From NCBI GenBank assembly GCA_041743655.1, contig JBGTMJ010000004.1:13892-77891 (forward strand): a stretch of DNA of 64,000 nt, given 5' to 3'. The notes beneath the pieces were generated by a model. The model did not search any database. It saw only the letters and a list, made by a program, of their open reading frames with translations, and was not told the DNA's origin. The translations under genes and the position numbers were made by a program. The stretch's first letter is position 1; each line of letters begins with the position of its first letter. Of this stretch, positions 42,211-50,148 are shown piece after piece. This DNA is from JARIHD01 sp041743655 (GTDB taxonomy: Bacteria > Patescibacteriota > Saccharimonadia > Saccharimonadales > UBA4665).

Positions 42211-43017
42211 CTAGCTGGTAGGGACAGTGCTTTGGACAGTCTTAAATATCATGTCTTGGTCGAGGTTATCTGGATTAAATCCTGGGGCAATCTTCTGGAA
42301 GTATTGCTCTACAGCCTGGTAATAAGGGTGCCAGTAATCGTTAAAGAATGCTTCGTCTTTTGGCTTGGCATTGATACTGTCAGCTCTCGCTTCGTCAAGA
42401 GTCATGAACGTCGACCCACGGGTCCGGGCATCAATATAGCCAACAATATTCTCTTCCAGGGTACGCTTGGCAATTGCAGCTTCACGCTTTTGTGCAGCTT
42501 CCTTCTGGGCAGCCTCAGACTCGTCTGAAGCTATGATATATCTGTCTTCCAAGCGACCAGTGTTTCTAGCCGCAGCAATCTCTTCCGATGTGTAGCCGTA
42601 TTGTGCAAGGATGTAGGTAAGAACACCATCTTTTGGTTCATCCTCACGTTTGATTTGGTCGGCAACATCACGCCGCTTTGCAGCATCGTGCACCCATCCT
42701 GCGCGTCGTGCAGTTTTAATATCAACTGAAGCACCTGCCTGGCTTAACTGTTCGGCTAGCTGTTCCGATCCAGCGGCAACCATAGCTGAATGCTCAATTA
42801 GGTTGGTCCAGTCTTCGCTGCCTTCTGCATCGACAAGACCAAATTTTTGAAAGACCGCGTGTGGCATTGTCTCTTCTATGTATGCTTCCCAGGTACTGCC
42901 ACGTTCAGGATCGGTAACTAGCTTTAAGCTTGCATCAATAAATTCACCGCGTGGGTTCTTAAAGAGAGTTGCCTTCTCGGGCTCAGTAGTTAGTGGTAAC
43001 TGATCGAAGTTTGACAT
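42211..43017 (-). CDS. HD-domain protein
   Basis: A 268-residue protein. IEHSAMVAAGSEQLAEQL followed about 35 residues later by RRAGWVHDAAKRRDV gives the H...HD arrangement of metal-dependent HD phosphohydrolases. A Glu/Ala/Lys-rich coil (SEAAQKEAAQKREAAIAK) follows and then an aromatic C-terminal region. Substrate unknown. Confidence 0.75.
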   Translation of the reverse strand: MSNFDQLPLTTEPEKATLFKNPRGEFIDASLKLVTDPERGSTWEAYIEETMPHAVFQKFGLVDAEGSEDWTNLIEHSAMVAAGSEQLAEQLSQAGASVDIKTARRAGWVHDAAKRRDVADQIKREDEPKDGVLTYILAQYGYTSEEIAAARNTGRLEDRYIIASDESEAAQKEAAQKREAAIAKRTLEENIVGYIDARTRGSTFMTLDEARADSINAKPKDEAFFNDYWHPYYQAVEQYFQKIAPGFNPDNLDQDMIFKTVQSTVPTS

Positions 43018-43085
43018 AAGATTAGCCTTTCACGGATTAACTTAATATTATTCTTATACAATCAATATATACTATTATTGTTTTA

Positions 43086-43319
43086 ATGTCAATCACAGTT
43101 TGGTACACTCTTCGTGCCCTTGGCAACCGGCTAGCAGACGACACAACCCGTGATCGAACCTATATCCGTCACTTCAATTTACCTCAAGAGAGCTTTCTTG
43201 ATCACTTTGAAATTGAGCGACAGTGGATACCTGCTTCGGTTATTGAAAGTAATGGCCAGTTGCATTTGAGAGGTGAGGATGCCGGAGATACCCACGTTGT
43301 CCCCCTTGCGGTGGGCTAA
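43086..43319 (+). CDS. Small hypothetical protein
   Basis: A 77-residue protein (MSITVWYTLRALGNRLADD, FEIERQWIPASVIESNGQLHLRG) with no recognised family. An AT-rich region between it and the divergent HD gene holds likely promoters. A copy of the dispersed CTTGCAAG repeat follows 31 bases after the stop. Confidence 0.5.
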   Translation: MSITVWYTLRALGNRLADDTTRDRTYIRHFNLPQESFLDHFEIERQWIPASVIESNGQLHLRGEDAGDTHVVPLAVG

Positions 43320-43350
43320 AATATAACTCTTTTCTGGTTGTTGGTTGGGG

Positions 43351-43378
43351 CTTGCAAGAGGACATACCTCGCAAAAAC
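43351..43378 (+). repeat. Copy 2 of the CTTGCAAGGACGTACCTCGC dispersed repeat
   Basis: CTTGCAAGAGGACATACCTC then GCAAAAAC: the same element with two extra bases and one change. It follows the 77-residue gene. Confidence 0.6.
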
Positions 43379-43475
43379 CTAGCGTGCTTCATCGGATAAG
43401 CTATAGCGCACAACTGACACCAAAAGCAGAGAGGTAAGTTGACAAAAGTCAACTTTTGATGGTATTATATTTCTC

Positions 43476-43775
43476 ATGAGTTTAATGGAAGACTGCGATA
43501 TTGTAGATCACATGGATAATGACCCTAATTTCTATGATGGGTACAAGTTCCGTGATAAGTATGGTAACTATGATTTTGACAGTCATAATGACCACATAAG
43601 TAATAAGACAGCATTGGAAGTCCTAGGTGTTACTGTTGTCACCCTAGGTAGTATTCTGGTATTCACGCTAGTCGCAAATACTATAGCGGATGCGGGGACG
43701 TCTGAGAGGCCTCGAACGTTAGATAAGACACCTCTAGAACGAACGTTCGTATCTCCATCTCCTCCCGGAAAATAA
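43476..43775 (+). CDS. Small single-pass membrane protein
   Basis: A 99-residue protein: an acidic, Asp/Tyr-rich N-terminal half (EDCDIVDHMDNDPNFYDGYKF), one helix (ALEVLGVTVVTLGSILVFTLVANTIA) and a short polar end. No family recognised. The third repeat copy follows 50 bases after its stop. Confidence 0.55.
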   Translation: MSLMEDCDIVDHMDNDPNFYDGYKFRDKYGNYDFDSHNDHISNKTALEVLGVTVVTLGSILVFTLVANTIADAGTSERPRTLDKTPLERTFVSPSPPGK

Positions 43776-43822
43776 TCCAGATATGGAGAGGCTTGTTAAG
43801 GTTTAAGGTTGTACCTTAAACA

Positions 43823-43932
43823 GGGCTTGCAAGGACGTACCTCGCAAAAACAGTTTTTATGATATAAGTAGGTTTTGTCTTATGGGCTTACCTCTGTTAG
43901 AATGGAGGTTATGAGCTCATTGTCCATTGGAA
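43823..43932 (+). repeat. Left copy of the ychF promoter and 5' end (with repeat copy 3)
   Basis: About 110 bases match 46120-46229 at roughly 90 percent by eye: the CTTGCAAGGACGTACCTCGC element, AAAAACAGTTTTTATGAT, a promoter (TTGTCT 43875-43880, 17 bases, TAGAAT 43898-43903) and the first codons of ychF (ATGAGCTCATTGTCCATTGG). The copied gene start runs into a stop after 11 codons. It forms the left border of the restriction-modification module. Confidence 0.85.
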
Positions 43933-44017
43933 CAGTGAGGACTTAGCTATACCTTATTCCATTACATTTGCTATGCCACTCCGCAACAATCGCGGATACA
44001 CTAAAGAGTTCGTAAAT

Positions 44018-44968
44018 TCAATCAGACAGTAGCCATAGGTCTTCAAGTACAAGTTGCTGAAAACCCCTGATTTGCTCTCTTAGTCTTTCATTGACCAGCA
44101 TCTCTGGACGAGGATCAACATAATAAACGCCGTCTAGTTTATTCAGAGCCACAGTATAACCAAGAAAATGATTGGTTTTAAAAGTTGAATTTATTCCGAA
44201 TATGCTATTACCTCGAACAGCGCGCTGAACATCGTGAAGAAATATTGCTATAACGGGTATGTCTCTACCGAGCAGTTTAGTTAGTAGATACTTATCTAGG
44301 AATATTTTGTCGATGCGGTCTTTGCTCGTAGTCTTTACAGAACCCACTACTTCCGTATCGTGAATAAAATAGGGCTCCTTTTGTGCCTCAATCTTGTTTC
44401 GAGAAATAACCACATCAAGTTCGTATGGCATGGTATAGCCTGCATATTCTGGGACAGGCAGTCTTACCGTTCGAGGCTCACACTCAAAGCCAAGTCGCTT
44501 AACAACGATTTTTATTAGCTTCTCGAAAAGCTGTCCGACTTTCTTTCTAGCTTGATTATTATTGTCCAATGAATCGCTAACACAACCAATGGATTGTTGA
44601 ATGGTATAAATGATCTTGTTAATAGTGTTATTTTCTACTGCATCACCGTACGAAGGCTGGTTCTTAAACTCTTGTTTATACTTTACTGCATCAGCAAGCA
44701 GCCCACAGAAGCTAACAAATAAAGCTTTGAACTCGTCCTTATTGCTTACATAAATATCAGAGTTAAGAGGCCTAGTAATCTTGTGAGAAAGCCCTTCGCT
44801 GAACTGAAAGAATATATAATTTGCATGTGACGGCGAAACAATTCGAGTAATATCAGCATTTTCGAGATAAACCAGAAATTCTGTCGTAAACTTCTCGTAT
44901 TCTTCTAAGCTAGTAAAGCCTTCTCGATCGAGTAAACTTGCCTGTAAATCATAAATTAACTCCTTCAT
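44018..44968 (-). CDS. Type II restriction endonuclease (probable)
   Basis: A 316-residue protein whose C-terminal half carries a PD-(D/E)xK-like core: YELDVVISRNKIEAQ, then DTEVVGSVKTTSKDRIDKIFLDKYLL. The 4-base overlap with a DNA methyltransferase gene and the lack of other partners make it the cognate restriction enzyme. The recognition sequence cannot be read from the sequence. The N-terminal 150 residues are helical and may bind DNA. Confidence 0.75.
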   Translation of the reverse strand: MKELIYDLQASLLDREGFTSLEEYEKFTTEFLVYLENADITRIVSPSHANYIFFQFSEGLSHKITRPLNSDIYVSNKDEFKALFVSFCGLLADAVKYKQEFKNQPSYGDAVENNTINKIIYTIQQSIGCVSDSLDNNNQARKKVGQLFEKLIKIVVKRLGFECEPRTVRLPVPEYAGYTMPYELDVVISRNKIEAQKEPYFIHDTEVVGSVKTTSKDRIDKIFLDKYLLTKLLGRDIPVIAIFLHDVQRAVRGNSIFGINSTFKTNHFLGYTVALNKLDGVYYVDPRPEMLVNERLREQIRGFQQLVLEDLWLLSD

Positions 44969-45906
44969 CTTATTGAGTTCCTTCTCTTTAGGTTTTGGTT
45001 GTCAAAGTTAACCCAATACTCGATAGGTTTGTTATCGACTTTGTTTAATCGTTTAAGCGTCAGCTCGATATACTCTTCAGATAAATCACACCCAAGCCAC
45101 TTTCTCCTAAGCTGCTCTGCGGCGACCACTGTCGTACCGGAACCCAAGAATGGGTCTACGACTAAGTCTCCCTCGTTTGATGACGCAAGGATTATTTTAC
45201 GCAATAATTCTTCTGGCTTTTGAGTTGGGTGCGTGGTTCTTTCTTCCATTCCATTCGCCAGTACAGGAATCTCGAGAACGTCTCTAGGCTTTGCGCCCAT
45301 AGGGTGAGGCTGCCATGTATGAGCTTTCCCTTGCCCATACTGGCTTGTTATGGACTGTGGGTGTTCTGGATATTTAAGAGTATGTGAGCCATAAGGAACT
45401 CTTACATAATCAACATTCAGCTTGAATGTCTTTGTTTTCCTGAAATGTAAAATGCTTTCGTGAGACCTACCCCAGTCGTTGTTAAGGTTAGCCTTATTCT
45501 TGTAGTGCCAAATCAGCCACTTACAACCCTTAAAATACTTTGATGCTGGCAACCTTAAGTCGGCTAGTATTTCAGAGAATCCACAAATATAAAGAGAGCC
45601 TGTGGGCTTTAGAATTCTAGCTGCCTCGCTAATCCATTTAATAGACCACTCGACGTATACGGTCTGCGATTCAAAAGTATCCCATTCAGCTTTCTTGATA
45701 TTGTAAGGTGGATCAGCAAATACCAGATCAACTGATTCGTCAGGAAGAGAAGCAAGCCATTCAATAGCATCACCTTTCCAGAGATGATTCGGGCTTTGAT
45801 CGTCATCAACTCCTACTTTGTAAATATCTTTCTCCTTAAGTCTCTTATCAAATATAGGCTCAAATAGCTTAACTCTTTTATCTTTTACTAATGATTTTCT
45901 GGGCAT
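44965..45906 (-). CDS. DNA methyltransferase of a type II restriction-modification system
   Basis: A 313-residue adenine-N6 or cytosine-N4 methyltransferase of the beta order: catalytic DPPY at about residue 65 precedes the AdoMet motif DPFLGSGTTVVAAEQL near residue 265. THPTQKPEELLRKIILASS is the usual segment before motif I. It protects host DNA from the endonuclease encoded downstream and is transcribed first, which fits safe establishment of the module. Confidence 0.9.
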   Translation of the reverse strand: MPRKSLVKDKRVKLFEPIFDKRLKEKDIYKVGVDDDQSPNHLWKGDAIEWLASLPDESVDLVFADPPYNIKKAEWDTFESQTVYVEWSIKWISEAARILKPTGSLYICGFSEILADLRLPASKYFKGCKWLIWHYKNKANLNNDWGRSHESILHFRKTKTFKLNVDYVRVPYGSHTLKYPEHPQSITSQYGQGKAHTWQPHPMGAKPRDVLEIPVLANGMEERTTHPTQKPEELLRKIILASSNEGDLVVDPFLGSGTTVVAAEQLRRKWLGCDLSEEYIELTLKRLNKVDNKPIEYWVNFDNQNLKRRNSIR

Positions 45907-46119
45907 ATATTTTTCCGCTTACTCAACACTTATCTATATCAATTCTACAGTTCTACAACCACTCAACAAAGTTATAGTACGTGTATTTTTACAAATACAA
46001 CATTTATGTCATAGGAGTTTTAGACAGCTAACAGAGGTAGAAGTCCAAATAGCCTGCTCCATCTATGTGTGTGCGAGGCTACCCCCCCCCAGGGGGTCGG
46101 AGTATTTCCAAGCGGATCA
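45907..46119. other. Intergenic region between the methyltransferase gene and ychF
   Basis: The stretch is divergent between the methyltransferase and ychF. It holds an AT-rich promoter-like part near 45950-46000 and a run of C bases (46082-46091) next to AGGGGG. I see no gene in it. Confidence 0.4.
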
Positions 46120-46229
46120 GGGTTTGCAAGGACGTACCTCGCAAAAACAGTTTTTATGATGTAAGTGGGTTTTGCTCTATGGACTTACCTCTGTTAGAAT
46201 GGGGTTATGAGTTCATTGTCTATTGGCAT
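46120..46229 (+). repeat. Right copy of the ychF promoter and 5' end (with repeat copy 4)
   Basis: This is the intact ychF regulatory region. TTGCTC (46172-46177), a 17-base spacer and TAGAAT (46195-46200) end 6 bases before the ATG, so ychF is probably translated from a leaderless mRNA. The TTTGCAAGGACGTACCTCGC element lies 30 bases upstream of the -35. Confidence 0.85.
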
Positions 46230-47289
46230 CGTGGGTTTGCCTAATGTAGGTAAATCCACTCTGTTTAACGCACTTACTGACAGCAATATTTTGGCTGCCA
46301 ATTATCCGTTTGCGACTATTGATCCGAATACTGGTATCGTGGCGATACCCGACGAGCGGTTGCAGAAACTGGCAGATATATATCACTCCCAAAAGGTCGT
46401 GCCAGCTACCGTTAGCTTTGTGGATATTGCCGGGCTGGTTGCGGGTGCCAGCCAAGGTGAAGGCTTGGGCAATCAGTTCTTGAGCCATATCCGTACCACC
46501 AATGCCATTGTGCATGTAGTACGGGCTTTTAAGGATGACAACGTCGTGCATGTCGATAATATGATTGACCCACAAAAAGATATTGCTGTTATCAACACCG
46601 AGCTGGTGCTCGCCGATCTCCAAAGCGTTGAACGTCGCTTACCTAAGCTGGAAAAAGAAGCTAGAGCCAACCCAAAGCTTAAGCCAGTGGTCGACACTAT
46701 GCAGCGGACGCATGCCCTGCTCAATGATAACAAAACACTCTTCTCAAGTGTTGATGACCTTGAGCTGGAGCACATTGCCGACTTACAACTACTCACGGCC
46801 AAGCCGGTCATCTACTTGTTCAACCTCGACGAAGCCGGCATTGCCGACAACGACCATAAACAAGAGCTTGCCAAACTGGTCGCGCCCGCCCACGCCCTGT
46901 TTATCTGTGCCAAGTTAGAAAGTGAATTGCAGGGCTTGGACCTTGCTGACTCCCAGGAGCTGCTGAGAAGCTATGGTCAGCTGGAATCCGGGCTGGTGCA
47001 GCTCGTTCATACTGCCTACGACATTCTCGGTCTCCAGAGCTACCTGACTGCAGGCGAAAAGGAAGTACGAGCCTGGACGATCAAAAAGGGTGCCACTGCC
47101 CCGCAAGCTGCGGGTGCCATCCATACCGATTTCGAACGCGGCTTTATTGCAGCCCAAGTTATGAGCTACAAAGATCTTCTCGACACAGGTTCAGAAGTGG
47201 CCGTAAAAGCAGCAGGTAAGATGAGGACCGAGGGCAAGACCTATATTATGCAGCCTGACGATATAGTAGAGTTCCGCTTTAACGTTTAG
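46207..47289 (+). CDS. ychF: Obg-like ATPase YchF
   Basis: A 360-residue TRAFAC protein with G1 GLPNVGKSTLFNALT, switch region NYPFATIDPN, G3 DIAGLVAGASQGEGLGNQFL and the ATP-specific NLDE in place of NKxD. The C-terminal TGS-like domain (TIKKGATAPQAAGAIHTDFERGFI) is normal. YchF binds ribosomes and acts in stress responses. Confidence 0.96.
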   Translation: MSSLSIGIVGLPNVGKSTLFNALTDSNILAANYPFATIDPNTGIVAIPDERLQKLADIYHSQKVVPATVSFVDIAGLVAGASQGEGLGNQFLSHIRTTNAIVHVVRAFKDDNVVHVDNMIDPQKDIAVINTELVLADLQSVERRLPKLEKEARANPKLKPVVDTMQRTHALLNDNKTLFSSVDDLELEHIADLQLLTAKPVIYLFNLDEAGIADNDHKQELAKLVAPAHALFICAKLESELQGLDLADSQELLRSYGQLESGLVQLVHTAYDILGLQSYLTAGEKEVRAWTIKKGATAPQAAGAIHTDFERGFIAAQVMSYKDLLDTGSEVAVKAAGKMRTEGKTYIMQPDDIVEFRFNV

Positions 47290-47291
47290 CT

Positions 47292-47867
47292 TTAGTTGCT
47301 GCTAGGATAAAATTTAGGGATACGGTGTCGGCTGACGGTTAGTGGGGCATTAGCATAGGGGTTAAGTGATAATAGCCTGTGTCTGTGATTATTCCGAAGA
47401 GCCAGGTCACCCACTGCTGAAGCAGCAAATACTTCACCGTCGCGGCCTGAGCTCTGGAATTGCCGCTGAATGTAGTGCTGTCGGATATCAGTCACTCTCT
47501 GCTGGGTGTAATTGAGTAGCCCGCGCAAGCGCCCATGGTTCCAGCTCGTGAACTTGAGTATGCGCCCCGGAGTCATGATGTTGATAGTGCCTTCAAACAG
47601 CTGCGCAGTGTAATCGAGTTCGGCAATCATATCGAACCGAATGTCCTCCAGCTTCAGGAACAGCGGTTTTTTATCTACAAGCAACAACCTATTACTGGTG
47701 GCGCAGAGTATGGCGAAACCATTCTCGTAACGTCCATTTGCGCATTGGGCTATTACTTCGCCAGCGCTTAGGATGTTGCATAGTTCTTTTACTTCGGGCC
47801 GTCCCCAAAAACGGAAATTGCAGCCGATTTTTTGGAGCTGCCTTTCAACTTCTTCAAGGCTTACCAT
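47292..47867 (-). CDS. PH-domain (YokE-like) protein
   Basis: A 191-residue soluble protein. Residues 35-125 follow the bacterial PH pattern (GFAILCATSNRLLLVDKKPLF, ITIMTPGRILKFTSWNHG-like strands). The C-terminal 50 residues are basic and low in structure. It ends 2 bases after the convergent ychF stop. Function unknown. Confidence 0.65.
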   Translation of the reverse strand: MVSLEEVERQLQKIGCNFRFWGRPEVKELCNILSAGEVIAQCANGRYENGFAILCATSNRLLLVDKKPLFLKLEDIRFDMIAELDYTAQLFEGTINIMTPGRILKFTSWNHGRLRGLLNYTQQRVTDIRQHYIQRQFQSSGRDGEVFAASAVGDLALRNNHRHRLLSLNPYANAPLTVSRHRIPKFYPSSN

Positions 47868-48010
47868 TAGTCCCTCCTTTCTACCTACATAGTTAGCAAA
47901 CTAATGGTACATGCTAGGCGATTATTCCACGATTAGGTTCATCACCAAAGGTATGAGACATTTGTCACACACGTTTTCCGCTCCATACCGATGTATGTCA
48001 TAATGAAGGT

Positions 48011-48664
48011 ATGTTGGCGGTCAATGATGGAGATAGCGCAATCGTCAACTTGTTCCATCAAGGGACGAGGTTAACCTATAAAAAAGGTGAATTTGTTATT
48101 CGGCCTGGCGAGTCACCGTCAGGCATTTTTTTTATAGTCAGTGGTCTGGTGAAGGCGTACTACATTACAAAATATGGTGAGGAGAACCTGCTCATTATGC
48201 GCAAAGAAGGAGAAATCCTGGGGCTCACTTGGGGCCTTACCGGCAGCACCCGCAATATCATTTACGCCACCCTGGCACCCACCGAGCTTTTCCGGATAAA
48301 TCTCGAACAATTTAACGAGTTCCTCGACAAAAATCCAAGAGCAGCTTTTCCCCTCATGGATATGCTGGTGGATATGTACCGGCTACATTCCGAACGCATT
48401 CTGAACCTTGAATACCGGTCCGTTCGTGAAAGAATAATATCTTTTCTGTTTACCACCTCACAGCGTTTTGGCCAGAACGTGCAACAGGGAGTCCTGATTG
48501 ACGTACCGCTACGTCACCAGGATATAGCCAGCTCTATTAGCGCCACACGGGAAACAACCAGTCGTGAACTGGCAGTGCTTGAGCGCCAGGGACTTATCAT
48601 ACGCAACAAACAGTCCATAATAACGCTTTGTGATGTTAATAAATTGCGCAGCTATCTGGAATAA
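48011..48664 (+). CDS. Crp/Fnr-family transcriptional regulator
   Basis: A 217-residue protein: a cyclic-nucleotide-like beta barrel (YKKGEFVIRPGESPSGIFFIVSGLVKAYY), dimer helix, and a winged HTH (VPLRHQDIASSISATRETTSREL, LERQGLIIRNKQSI). No Cys cluster for Fe-S is present, and the Arg/Ser pair for cAMP is not obvious, so the ligand is open. CATAAT ends 6 bases before the ATG, again suggesting a leaderless transcript. Confidence 0.88.
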   Translation: MLAVNDGDSAIVNLFHQGTRLTYKKGEFVIRPGESPSGIFFIVSGLVKAYYITKYGEENLLIMRKEGEILGLTWGLTGSTRNIIYATLAPTELFRINLEQFNEFLDKNPRAAFPLMDMLVDMYRLHSERILNLEYRSVRERIISFLFTTSQRFGQNVQQGVLIDVPLRHQDIASSISATRETTSRELAVLERQGLIIRNKQSIITLCDVNKLRSYLE

Positions 48665-48672
48665 GTTTGACG

Positions 48673-49329
48673 TTATTGCCAGTTATCGACGATATTTTCA
48701 ACAATTTTGACCACTTTTTCGTGAGGAGGTACGTCATTAGTGTCATAGTAATGGTCGGTTGATATGTAATCTTCTACAACGCTTAAACAGAAAATATCAT
48801 CGGCAATCACGTGTATACGGTCTACCACAGGTACACTGGCAAGCGGAGTAGCGACTATGAGCCTGTTAGTATGTATCGGCTTAAGGTACGCCAGGGCAAC
48901 ATCCAGCGTAAATTCATCAAACAAACCATCGGCGACCAAAATGATGGTGCGATCCTTAAGTAAGCCTTTACTGATCAGCTTACTCTTCCCTTGCGAGCGA
49001 TGCATTCCCTGCATCTTGGCCATTTTTTCCTGCTCGATAAAGTTGTAGTTTTCGGAAACAAGCTCTTCTATTTCACCTTTGGAGTAGCCTTGGTTATATG
49101 AGAATGATCCATCCTGAGTAATACCCCCCACAGCCGCATTTTCGCGGGGAAGGTTAACTGCTTCGTTGAGCAACATAGTCAGGACCGCGTGCATCTCAAG
49201 CGCTATCTGCGCACCTATTATCACTCCGCCGTCATTCAGGGCAACTACGGCATACTTCTTACCCTTGTACTTGCGGGCAATCTGTTTTGCTAATCTCCGG
49301 CCTGCTTCTACGCGACTCTTAAAATACAT
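48673..49329 (-). CDS. Phosphoribosyltransferase-fold protein
   Basis: A 218-residue protein with AKQIARKYKGKKYAVVALNDGGVIIGAQIALEM at the start and IILVADGLFDEFTLDVALAYL where the PRPP loop would be. In active enzymes that loop is (V/I)DDGxxTGxT; here one Asp and the Thr are replaced, so activity is uncertain. It resembles the short PRTase proteins of Actinobacteria and CPR. Convergent with the Crp/Fnr gene. Confidence 0.65.
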   Translation of the reverse strand: MYFKSRVEAGRRLAKQIARKYKGKKYAVVALNDGGVIIGAQIALEMHAVLTMLLNEAVNLPRENAAVGGITQDGSFSYNQGYSKGEIEELVSENYNFIEQEKMAKMQGMHRSQGKSKLISKGLLKDRTIILVADGLFDEFTLDVALAYLKPIHTNRLIVATPLASVPVVDRIHVIADDIFCLSVVEDYISTDHYYDTNDVPPHEKVVKIVENIVDNWQ

Positions 49330-49397
49330 ATGAGCAGTGTATCATCTAGGAACACAGTCTTCAACAGATGTAAAGTAGCCTACCGTGACAAGAGAAG

Positions 49398-50129
49398 TCA
49401 TTGCTTCACCCGCGCACTCCGCAAATTGTAGAAACGCTCGACATTACCCTTCGACCCGGCAACCTCACTATCGGCCTTACCTATGGTCATAAAATACTGT
49501 TTGACCCAGTCCTCAAACTGTTTGAGGACATCGCGGCGCAGCCGATCGTTTTTTATAACGCCTTTATGCTTGAGGTTGGCCGCAGTAGCTTCGAACTGTG
49601 GTTTCACCATGACAACAACTTGTGCGTTCGGACCACACAGCGCAGCGATATGTGGCAGCACTTCCCGCACACTCATAAACGAGATATCAACAACTACCAT
49701 GTCAGGTATGCTAGAAAGCTTCTTCATGTCCCGGATATCCGTTTGTTCGTGCAGCTCGATACGTTTGTCGCCACGCAGGGCATGGTGGAGCTGGTCAGTA
49801 CCAACATCGACTGCAATAACCTTCGCGGCACCATGTTGCAAAGCGTAGTCGGTAAAACCGCCTGTTGAACTGCCTACATCAAGCATGGTTTTGCCCTCAA
49901 ATTGCAATCCAAGTGTTTGCGCTACCGAAGCAAGTTTGAGAGCCGCACGGCTAACATATTGCTCGGTGGCTTTGAGTTCCACGTCTGCATTTTCCTGAAC
50001 AAAATAGCCAGGCTTGGTTATAATCTGCCCGTTAACATGAACTTTGCCTAAACGTATCCAACTCTCAGCCTGGCTCCGGCTGGCTACAAGCCCGAGAGCG
50101 TGCAGCCGTTGATCTAATCTGTATTTCAT
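49398..50129 (-). CDS. tlyA: TlyA-type rRNA 2'-O-methyltransferase
   Basis: A 243-residue protein: an S4 RNA-binding domain (residues 1-60, YRLDQRLHALGLVASRSQAES) and an FtsJ-like methyltransferase domain with LDVGSSTGGFTDYALQHGAAKVIAVD (AdoMet site) and VVVDISFMSVREVLPH. TlyA methylates 16S and/or 23S rRNA and determines capreomycin sensitivity in mycobacteria. Lies 19 bases downstream of the beta-lactamase-fold gene. Confidence 0.9.
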   Translation of the reverse strand: MKYRLDQRLHALGLVASRSQAESWIRLGKVHVNGQIITKPGYFVQENADVELKATEQYVSRAALKLASVAQTLGLQFEGKTMLDVGSSTGGFTDYALQHGAAKVIAVDVGTDQLHHALRGDKRIELHEQTDIRDMKKLSSIPDMVVVDISFMSVREVLPHIAALCGPNAQVVVMVKPQFEATAANLKHKGVIKNDRLRRDVLKQFEDWVKQYFMTIGKADSEVAGSKGNVERFYNLRSARVKQ

Positions 50130-50148
50130 ACTCTAATACTATAACCGA

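Noticed and set aside
45000..45906. Naming the restriction-modification specificity
   Set aside because: The methyltransferase motif order is clear but the target-recognition part cannot be matched to a known site by eye.
46081..46101. C-run with AGGGGG as a terminator
   Set aside because: The possible stem is short and not followed by T bases; the homopolymer itself may be a sequencing uncertainty.
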